A stretch of 64,000 bases of DNA, from NCBI GenBank assembly GCA_017853885.1, contig JAFMIR010000002.1:124001-188000 (forward strand), read 5' to 3'. A program made the position numbers and the translations under genes. Numbering within the stretch: position 1 is the stretch's first letter; each line of letters starts with the position of its first letter. The DNA comes from Prosthecobacter sp. Lineage in GTDB: Bacteria > Verrucomicrobiota > Verrucomicrobiia > Verrucomicrobiales > Verrucomicrobiaceae. Below the pieces are notes generated by a model. That model saw only the letters and a list, made by a program, of their open reading frames with translations. It made no database searches and was not told the origin of the DNA. Positions 57,273 through 64,000 of the stretch are shown here, in pieces.

Positions 57273-58649
57273 ATGAATTACGATCTCATTGTCATCGGTG
57301 GCGGCCCTGCGGGCTACGTTGCCGCCATCCGCGGTGCTCAACTCGGCAAGAAAGTGGCCTGTGTCGAAAACGACCGAGCGGGAGGCACTTGTCTCAACTG
57401 GGGCTGCATTCCCACCAAGGCTTTACTCAAGAATGCTGAATTGTACCATACACTGTCTCATCGGGCTACTGAGTTCGGAATGAAAATTGAAGGTCTTAGC
57501 TTCGATTGGAGCAAGGTCATCGGTCGCAGTCGAGGGGTGAGCGATAAACTCAACAAGGGTATTGAGTTCCTTTTTAAGAAGAACAAAGTCGATTATCTAA
57601 AAGGCACCGCCAGCATTCCAGTTGCCGGCAAAGTCGAGGTTACTTCCGCTGAAGGTAAAAAAGAGATACACGAGGCAGCAAACATCCTGATTGCCACTGG
57701 TGCCAAAAGCCGCCCGATGCCCGGGTTTCCGTTCAACGGCAAAACCGTGATTGGTAGCAAAGAAGCTATGACCCTCGAAAAACAGCCGAAGAGCGTCATT
57801 GTTATCGGTGCAGGCGCCATCGGCATCGAATTCGCTTACTTCTTCAATGCTTACGGCACCAAAGTAACCGTTGTCGAGATGCTTCCTAACATTCTTCCAG
57901 TCGAGGATACCGAGGTCAGTCAGACATTGGAAAAAAGCCTGACGAAAGCTGGCATTCGAATTCTCACCAACACCAAGGTCGCCAGCACTTTCGAAGATGG
58001 TAAAGGTGTGAAAATCACCGTGGAAGGAGCTTCCGCCGAAACGCTTGAGGCCGAAGTGGCTCTTGTTGCAATCGGAGTGGCTCCTGTGCTGCCAGGTGGT
58101 ATTGAATTGAAGCTCACGGACCGAGGTTGGTTGCAAACGGACGAGCGCTATCAGACCTCAGTCAAAAGCATTTATGGCGCGGGTGACATTATTGGACCGC
58201 CATGGTTGGCTCACGTTGCCAGTTATGAAGCTGTGCAGGCAGTTGAAGGCATGTTCACCAAGCATAAACCCAAAAAAGTCGGTGTGTTCCCCGGTTGTAC
58301 TTACTGTCATCCGCAAGTTGCCAGTATCGGCCTAACGGAGCGCGCTGCGAAAGAAAAAGGCCTCAAATTTAAAATCGGTAAATTCCCTTATGTTGCGAGC
58401 GGCAAAGCTCTCGCCGCTGCTGAACCGGAAGGTTTTGTCAAAATTCTTTACGGAGAGCCACATGGCGAAATTTTGGGAGCACACATTATCGGAAGTGAAA
58501 GCACCGAGATGATTGCTGAAATTGGCCTTGCGATGAATCTCGAAGCCACATGGGACGAAATTGAAGCGACCATTCACGCTCATCCAACGCTCTCAGAGAT
58601 GGTTAAAGAGGCCACCGAAGTTGCCAAGGGACATCCGATTCATGTGTGA
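57273..58649 (+). CDS. lpdA: Dihydrolipoyl dehydrogenase
   Basis: 458 residues from ATG 57273; the longer frame starts inside secA. It reoxidises dihydrolipoamide in 2-oxoacid dehydrogenase or glycine cleavage complexes. FAD motif: VIGGGPAGYVAAIRGAQLG. Redox disulfide: GGTCLNWGCIPTKALL. NAD motif: IGAGAIGIEFAYFF. The dimer end HAHPTLSEMVKEA supplies the catalytic His-Glu. No E1 or E2 gene is in the window. Confidence 0.96.
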   Translation: MNYDLIVIGGGPAGYVAAIRGAQLGKKVACVENDRAGGTCLNWGCIPTKALLKNAELYHTLSHRATEFGMKIEGLSFDWSKVIGRSRGVSDKLNKGIEFLFKKNKVDYLKGTASIPVAGKVEVTSAEGKKEIHEAANILIATGAKSRPMPGFPFNGKTVIGSKEAMTLEKQPKSVIVIGAGAIGIEFAYFFNAYGTKVTVVEMLPNILPVEDTEVSQTLEKSLTKAGIRILTNTKVASTFEDGKGVKITVEGASAETLEAEVALVAIGVAPVLPGGIELKLTDRGWLQTDERYQTSVKSIYGAGDIIGPPWLAHVASYEAVQAVEGMFTKHKPKKVGVFPGCTYCHPQVASIGLTERAAKEKGLKFKIGKFPYVASGKALAAAEPEGFVKILYGEPHGEILGAHIIGSESTEMIAEIGLAMNLEATWDEIEATIHAHPTLSEMVKEATEVAKGHPIHV

Positions 58650-58834
58650 ATGAGGTTGCAGACCTGATTGTTGATTCTCGATCGGGTTGCATCGCATTTG
58701 AAACACCGTTTTAATTGCAAAGCGCTCCAATAAGTTGCCGAAAAATATTTGGCTTCATGTTGGCACTTTGTCATGTACCCATTATCGCATTGGGCATTAG
58801 CATATGAGTAATCACTGGGAACTGTGCAACAGAA

Positions 58835-60205
58835 TCAGTATCGCTTCATCTTGCCGCTTGCTGTCATCGGAATTTGAGTCACGAAGGAGAAAACAAGTGG
58901 AACTTTGTAGGCTGAGAGGCGTTGTTGGCAGAGTTTTTTCAGTTGCTTGGCAAGTGTGTCTTCCATTTTATTTTGTGTGATCAGTTCGGCGACGGGAACA
59001 TGACCTAGAACAGGGTGTGGGCGGGCGAGAACGCGGGCGGATTTCACCATAGGATGCGTAGTTAAAACTGACTCGACCTCCTCCGGGAAGCATTTCATTC
59101 CACCCACATTGATGACGCTTTGTGAACGACCCTTGAGAAAAAAGCAGCCGTTTTCATTGACCTCCGCGATGTCGCCGGTAGGAAACCAGCCTTCGCGGAG
59201 AACAGTCTCACTACTCTGCCATGGGCTGAGATAGGCATCAAATAAGCCTGGGCCCCGCAGGAGAAGTTCGCCATTATCCAGTTTGGCTTCAAAGGAGGGA
59301 GTTGGCTTGCCAACAGAGGTCGGGTGAGTGGCTGCGTGTTCGAGGTTGATGAGCGGTAGGCCCACCTCAATGACGCCCAGCGCCTGAGTGATGTGCACGC
59401 CGGTCTTCGAGTGAAACAAATCAGCCACCTCTTGGTTCAAAGCAAACGCCGTGCTAACAACGAGTCGCAGTTTTTGCATCGCAGCGATATCAGGTTGGCT
59501 GGCGAGGAGTGTGTAGTGATAAGGAGAGCCATAAATGACCGTGGCTCTGTGCTTACGCATGAGACAGAGCATCATTGCGGGGTCGGCAGAGGGTGCAAGG
59601 AGAGTGGTTGCACCATGGTAGAGATACAAAATGATCGATACAGCAAAGTGGTGCGCCATTGGCAACACCCAGAGCACGCGATCTACGGGACTGATGCACA
59701 GTGCCTCATTCGCTGCGGAGATGCGAGCCAGTAGTGTTTCATGAGAGATGACGACACCTTTGGATCGTGCGGTGGTGCCGGAGCTGAAGCGGATAAAAGC
59801 TGAGTTCAGTGAATCGAAAGCTTCCGATATTTCAGTGAAGTTCGAGAACTGCATAAGCTCCAAATGCCAGTCGTCAGCATTCTTGGCGCGAAGTATGGCG
59901 TGCACTGAAGTGCGTTCGATAAGTTCCTGCTGCTCGTGAAGGGTCAATTCAGAAGCTATCGGAACGAAGCATGCGCCTGATTTTAGGATGGCAAGAGCTA
60001 GAACTATGTAATCCGGTCCGTTAGGTGCATCTAAGCCGATCCGAGGTTGTTTTGCCGGTGAAGGCCAATTCAACAATCTTTGTAGGGTTTTCTCAGTTTG
60101 GCTGACACGAGCCTGTAAGTCAGCGTAGCTCAACGAGCCACAAGGACTTATAACTGCCATCTCCGGGCCGTGATGGCGCTCGAAAATGAGGTCAACGATG
60201 TTCAT
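58835..60205 (-). CDS. AMP-binding acyl-CoA synthetase/ligase family protein
   Basis: 456 residues from ATG 60205; the longer frame reads the ilvE gene out of frame. The adenylation P-loop FSSGTTARSKGVVIS, the TGDIAEVNENG hinge region and the final PMTASGKMKRY with the catalytic Lys are present. It activates a carboxylic acid as acyl-AMP for transfer to CoA or a carrier protein; the substrate is unknown. Its start overlaps the ilvE stop (TGATG), so the two are coupled. Confidence 0.88.
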   Translation of the reverse strand: MNIVDLIFERHHGPEMAVISPCGSLSYADLQARVSQTEKTLQRLLNWPSPAKQPRIGLDAPNGPDYIVLALAILKSGACFVPIASELTLHEQQELIERTSVHAILRAKNADDWHLELMQFSNFTEISEAFDSLNSAFIRFSSGTTARSKGVVISHETLLARISAANEALCISPVDRVLWVLPMAHHFAVSIILYLYHGATTLLAPSADPAMMLCLMRKHRATVIYGSPYHYTLLASQPDIAAMQKLRLVVSTAFALNQEVADLFHSKTGVHITQALGVIEVGLPLINLEHAATHPTSVGKPTPSFEAKLDNGELLLRGPGLFDAYLSPWQSSETVLREGWFPTGDIAEVNENGCFFLKGRSQSVINVGGMKCFPEEVESVLTTHPMVKSARVLARPHPVLGHVPVAELITQNKMEDTLAKQLKKLCQQRLSAYKVPLVFSFVTQIPMTASGKMKRY

Positions 60206-61092
60206 CAAGCGTAAGGCACGGGCGTGCCGGTGCTGTTCGCGAGCTTCTTGAAGCGCGTGATCAGCTCGTTCGTGATCTTGCCCGGCTTGCCGTCGCCGAT
60301 GGGACGGCGGTCGTATTGCACGGCGGCGATGACTTCGGCGGCGGTGCCGGTGAGGAAGCACTCGTCGGACGTGTAGATGTCAAAACGTGTCATGTTTTGC
60401 TCGGCGAAGGGCAGGCCCATTTCTTGGATGATTTCGATGACTGCACGACGTGTGATTCCGTCGAGGGCCCCGGCGGAGATTGGCGGAGTGGTGACCTTGC
60501 CGTTCTTCACGATGAAGACATTGTCGCCAGTGCATTCGGAGACGTAGCCCTGGTCGTTGAGCATGATGCCCTCCTCGCAACCGGCCTGGATACACTCGAT
60601 CTTGGCCATGATATTGTTGAGATAGTTCAGGCTTTTCACTTGGGGGCTCAAAGCGGCGCTGTTCGGCCGGCGTGTGCCGCAGGTGATGAGGTGGAGGCCG
60701 TTTTCGTAGCGCTCCTTCGGGTAAAGCGTGATCGTGCTGGCGATGACGAAGACACTAGCCTTCGGGCATTGGTAGGGATTGAGGCCGAGCGAGCCGACAC
60801 CGCGCGTGACAACGAGGCGGATGTAGCCATCGCGGAGGTGATTTGCTGCTACGGTCTCGACTGTGGCCCTTTCTAGTTCCTCAAAAGTCATCGGAATAGT
60901 CAGGCAGATAGCCTTAGCGCAGTCATAGAGGCGGTGGAGATGCTCCGTGAGGCGGAAGACGCGGCCATTGTAAATGCGAATGCCCTCAAATACCCCGTCG
61001 CCATAAAGCAAGCCGTGGTCGAAGACAGAGATCTTCGCCTCGGATTCAGGAACCAGTTTGCCGTCGAGCCAGATGAGTAGAGGTTGGGACAT
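60205..61092 (-). CDS. ilvE: Branched-chain amino acid aminotransferase (class IV)
   Basis: 295 residues from ATG 61092; the upstream part of the frame overlaps the divergent MFS gene. FDHGLLYGDGVFEGIRIYNG is diagnostic; the PLP Lys lies in SPQVKSLNYLNNIMAK. ECTGDNVFIVKNG and the GITRRAVIEI segment bind the cofactor phosphate. It interconverts Leu, Ile and Val with their keto acids; D-amino acid transaminases share this fold and cannot be fully excluded. Its stop overlaps the start of the AMP-binding ligase gene. Confidence 0.9.
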   Translation of the reverse strand: MSQPLLIWLDGKLVPESEAKISVFDHGLLYGDGVFEGIRIYNGRVFRLTEHLHRLYDCAKAICLTIPMTFEELERATVETVAANHLRDGYIRLVVTRGVGSLGLNPYQCPKASVFVIASTITLYPKERYENGLHLITCGTRRPNSAALSPQVKSLNYLNNIMAKIECIQAGCEEGIMLNDQGYVSECTGDNVFIVKNGKVTTPPISAGALDGITRRAVIEIIQEMGLPFAEQNMTRFDIYTSDECFLTGTAAEVIAAVQYDRRPIGDGKPGKITNELITRFKKLANSTGTPVPYA

Positions 61093-61208
61093 GGGAGCAG
61101 CTTTCAAAACACACGAGGGAGGATTTTGCAAGTGCCATGGCAGTAGGGTCGGAGCAGGTTCTTTTGCCTTGCCAATTTCGGAGCTGCTCCCTAGCCTCAC
61201 TGCCGCTT

Positions 61209-62441
61209 ATGACAGACACCTCTGGTAGCTCTATCAAATTCAAGCTCTTCCTGATGATGATCCTCGAGATCGCGATCTGGGGAGCCTGGCAGATCAAAAT
61301 ATTCTCCTACATGGGTATGTTGGGCTTCATGCCGGACCAGCAGTGGCTAGTGGGTAGTTCGTTCGGCATCGCGTCGATCGTGGGTATCTTCTTCAGCAAC
61401 CAGTTTGCCGACCGCAACTTCTCCGCAGAGCGTTTCTTGGCCTTCTCGCATGTGGTCGGCGGCGCGGCTTTGATCGCCACGGCCTTCCAAACTTCATTCT
61501 GGCCCTTCTTTGGCTGCTTTGTCACCTACTGCCTGCTCTATGTTCCGACGATCTCGGTCACCAACTCGCTCGCCTTTGCCAATCTGCAGGACCCGGCCAA
61601 GGATTTCGGTTTTGTGCGCATGGGTGGAACCATCGGCTGGATCATCGTGAGCTGGCCCTTCATCTTTCTACTCAGTGAGAAGGCGGGTGCATCCGAGACA
61701 AAGTGGGTCTTTATCGTGGCGGGCATCATTTCGTTCGTTCTGGCCGCCTTCAGCCTCACGCTACCACACACACCGCCACGCAAGGATGTGGATGGTATGG
61801 ACAAGGTGGCCTGGCTGAAAGCCGTGAAGCTGTTGGGCAATCCCTTTGTGCTGGTGCTATTTCTGGTGACTTTCATCGACTCGACGATCCACAACGGTTA
61901 CTTCGTAGTCATCGATGGATTCCTGCAAAAAGTGGGAATCTCAGCGAATATGAGCATGGTGGTCAGCAGCATAGGGCAGGTGGCTGAGATCGTAACCATG
62001 CTGATCCTCGGCGCGGTGCTCAAGAAGATCGGCTGGAAGATCACGCTCATCCTTGGCATTGTGGGCCATGCAGCTCGGTTTGGCATCTTTGCCTTCTTCG
62101 GCACGCCAGACAGCCAGTGGCTCATCATTGCGGTGCAGGTGCTGCATGGCATCTGCTACGCCTTTTTCTTCGTCACCGTGTACATCTTCGTGGATGCGGT
62201 CTTTCCGAACGATGTGCGTACGAGCGCTCAGGGCCTCTTCAACTTGCTGATCCTCGGCGTGGGCATGGTGGTGGCCAGTAAGCTCTTTCCGCAACTGCTC
62301 GCCAACTACACAAACGATGGCGTGGTGGATTACAAACAGCTTTTCTTTGTGCCTTCCGGCATGGCACTGGTCGGCATCCTGCTTCTCGCTTTCTTCTTCC
62401 GCCCGCCGACACACGGCCCGGAAGGCGAGGTGAAGCATTAA
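61209..62441 (+). CDS. MFS permease, nucleoside:H+ symporter type (NupG-like)
   Basis: 410 residues from ATG 61209. About 12 hydrophobic segments are visible. The start FKLFLMMILEIAIWGAWQIK and GFVRMGGTIGWIIVSWPFIF are like the Nuc_H_symport family, which takes up nucleosides or, in this phylum, other small solutes. It is divergent from ilvE, 116 bases away, and convergent with the ABC exporter. Confidence 0.82.
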   Translation: MTDTSGSSIKFKLFLMMILEIAIWGAWQIKIFSYMGMLGFMPDQQWLVGSSFGIASIVGIFFSNQFADRNFSAERFLAFSHVVGGAALIATAFQTSFWPFFGCFVTYCLLYVPTISVTNSLAFANLQDPAKDFGFVRMGGTIGWIIVSWPFIFLLSEKAGASETKWVFIVAGIISFVLAAFSLTLPHTPPRKDVDGMDKVAWLKAVKLLGNPFVLVLFLVTFIDSTIHNGYFVVIDGFLQKVGISANMSMVVSSIGQVAEIVTMLILGAVLKKIGWKITLILGIVGHAARFGIFAFFGTPDSQWLIIAVQVLHGICYAFFFVTVYIFVDAVFPNDVRTSAQGLFNLLILGVGMVVASKLFPQLLANYTNDGVVDYKQLFFVPSGMALVGILLLAFFFRPPTHGPEGEVKH

Positions 62442-62546
62442 TGCGCGAATACATGCAAAGAGTTAAGTGTGATGCTGGATTGAAAACAGCGTTCCTCTTT
62501 TTAAGGCTGCACTATTGCACCACTCTTTCGCACTGAACATGAAGCT

Positions 62547-64000
62547 TTACGAAGGTCCGATAAGGGACTTCCGGCAAAGATCGGCATAGAGGCCGCCCGC
62601 GGCGATGAGCTCGTCGTGGGTGCCTTGCTCGGTGATGCGGCCGTGTTCGAGGACGTAGATGCGGTCGGCGTTGCGCACGGTGCTGAGGCGGTGGGCGATG
62701 ACGAAGCTGGTGCGCTTCTTCATGAGCCGTTCGAGTGCTTCTTGGATCTGTCGTTCTGTCTCGGTGTCAACGCTGGCAGTAGCCTCGTCGAGGAGGAGGA
62801 TGGGCGGATTGCGTAATAGGGCACGGCCAATGCTGATGCGCTGTTTTTCGCCGACGGATAGCTTGATGCCGCGCTCGCCGACGTGTGTGTCGAGCTGATT
62901 GGGCAGGCGTTTGACGAACTCGGAGGCATTGGCGCTCTCCAGCACGCTCCATAGCTCGGTTTCTGTGGCATCGCGTTTACCGATGAGAAGGTTGTCGCGA
63001 ACAGTGCCGTTGAAGAGGAAGCTCTCCTGCGTAACGTATCCGATCTGACGGCGCAGGCTGGCCTTGCTGATGCTCTTCACCGGCGTGCCGTCGATGGCCA
63101 GCGTGCCTTCGTCGTGCTCATAAAAGCGCGTGAGGAGGTTGATAAGCGTCGATTTTCCCGCGCCGGTGGGGCCCACGAGAGCGATGGTTTGGCCGGGCTG
63201 CGCATCTATGGTGATACCGTGCACGGTGGGCAGCTTCCCGGTGTAGCTGAAGCCAACGTTGTCGTAGCGGATGTGGCCTTTCACGTTCGATAGCGTGAGC
63301 CCGTCATCAATACCATGCTCTTCTTCGGCATCCATGATACCAAAGACTCGCTCGCCTGCAGCGCGACCTGCCTGAATCATCTGGTTAAGGCTGTGTAGTT
63401 GCTCGACAGGATCGTAAAAGAGGCGAGCAAGGAGCAGAAAGGCGGTGAGGTCGCCGGGCTTCATGTTGCCATGCATGATGGAGCGCGCACCGAACCATAG
63501 GACGATCAGCGTTCCGAAATCCTTCATCAGCGCCATGGAGGGACGGTAAATGGACCAGACATGCATGAGATGAAGTGTGGCATTTTTTAATGCTCCGGAG
63601 CTTTCATTGAAGCGGGAATGCTCCTCCTTTTCCATGGCGTAGGCTTTGATTTGGCGCATGCCGCTGACGTTGTCGTGGAGCAGCGAGTTCATGCTACTAG
63701 ACGCCACTCGGACGCGGCGATGGCGGTCACGGGCGCTTCGGGTATATAGAACAGCCCCGAGTGCTAAGAAGGGCATCGGCAGCATGGCTGTCCAAGCCAG
63801 CGTAGCATCGGCATAAAACATGAAAGCAGCCACGATGATGATTTGCAGTACAGCTACGAGGCCTTGCTCGATGCCGTCGATAAGAACACGCTCTACAGCT
63901 GGAATATCCTCGGAGACAGTGGTCATGATGTCGCCCGTGGGTCGGTTGTCGAACCAGCGCAGAGGAAGGCGTTGCAGCCTCTCGTAGAGGTCACTGCGCA
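62547..64000 (-). CDS. ABC exporter with fused membrane and ATPase domains (5' end outside window)
   Basis: The frame is open to the window edge; the visible start would be near YERLQRLPLRWFDNRPTGDI, which is inside the first part of the transmembrane domain, so the N-terminus is missing. The ATPase domain has Walker A (GPTGAGKSTL), signature LSVGEKQRISIGRALL and Walker B (ILLLDEATAS), with the His switch in IAHRLSTVRNAD. This is an MsbA-like half transporter for lipids, drugs or peptides; the substrate is unknown. Confidence 0.93.
   Translation of the reverse strand, partial: RSDLYERLQRLPLRWFDNRPTGDIMTTVSEDIPAVERVLIDGIEQGLVAVLQIIIVAAFMFYADATLAWTAMLPMPFLALGAVLYTRSARDRHRRVRVASSSMNSLLHDNVSGMRQIKAYAMEKEEHSRFNESSGALKNATLHLMHVWSIYRPSMALMKDFGTLIVLWFGARSIMHGNMKPGDLTAFLLLARLFYDPVEQLHSLNQMIQAGRAAGERVFGIMDAEEEHGIDDGLTLSNVKGHIRYDNVGFSYTGKLPTVHGITIDAQPGQTIALVGPTGAGKSTLINLLTRFYEHDEGTLAIDGTPVKSISKASLRRQIGYVTQESFLFNGTVRDNLLIGKRDATETELWSVLESANASEFVKRLPNQLDTHVGERGIKLSVGEKQRISIGRALLRNPPILLLDEATASVDTETERQIQEALERLMKKRTSFVIAHRLSTVRNADRIYVLEHGRITEQGTHDELIAAGGLYADLCRKSLIGPS

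Overview
The window looks like an ordinary stretch of chromosome from a bacterium of the Verrucomicrobia, near Verrucomicrobiales such as Prosthecobacter. This rests on gene content, not on a search. The markers are a Planctomycete-type cytochrome C / DUF1549 / DUF1553 protein next to a DUF1501 protein, a TIGR04138 (Minf_1886-like) protein restricted to Verrucomicrobia and Planctomycetes, an Amuc_1098-like secretin, and housekeeping genes (gyrA, gyrB, rpsO, pnp, secA, accA, dapB, leuD, hemB) in moderate-GC DNA. I see no prophage, no intact transposase, no CRISPR array and no rRNA operon.

Layout. 1-784: 3' part of a family-4-like uracil-DNA glycosylase. 1128-13202: eight intact genes on the minus strand, read from right to left as a serine protease/SirB1 fusion, an L,D-transpeptidase, an M81 peptidase, hemB, an IclR regulator, the PSCyt1/DUF1553 protein and DUF1501. 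A broken four-helix-bundle gene lies between the last two. 13682-16324: accA, a LysM protein with a degenerate YkuD-like tail, a hypothetical gene and tRNA-Leu. 16950-21707: a lipoprotein L,D-transpeptidase, a Dabb protein, an MFS carrier and a prolyl oligopeptidase. 21771-26982: gyrB-gyrA. 27189-29760: an ABC ATPase, its permease and a TPR-like protein joined by ATGA overlaps. Then tRNA-Asp. 29963-33774: a HemN-like radical SAM enzyme, a UbiC-like chorismate lyase and a TPR membrane protein. 34138-36858: dapB with an SMP-30 gene, and a divergent LacI regulator. 37134-41435: dipeptide epimerase, double M16 peptidase and TIGR04138 protein. 41546-48484 (plus strand): leuD, CBS-type pyrophosphatase, rpsO, pnp and a sugar ABC ATPase. 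48494-53050 (minus): trpG/pabA, two unknown proteins and a secretin. 53216-58649 (plus): tsaB, secA, lpdA. 58835-64000: an AMP-binding ligase coupled to ilvE, a nucleoside-type MFS permease, and an ABC exporter running off the right edge.

No single cluster reads as a clear new defence or biosynthetic system. The best signals are: (1) a decayed four-helix-bundle gene between two heptamer-repeat tracts in opposite orientation, sitting between the DUF1553 and DUF1501 genes; (2) a perfect 36-base palindrome over the start codon of the IclR gene; (3) a secreted protease / lectin-like / SirB1 fusion; (4) a LysM protein whose YkuD-like tail has lost the catalytic Cys; (5) a radical SAM / chorismate-lyase pair in a group expected to use menaquinone. 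Translation starts were often moved inward from the longest reading frame where the upstream part overlapped a tRNA, a neighbouring gene or the pseudogene.
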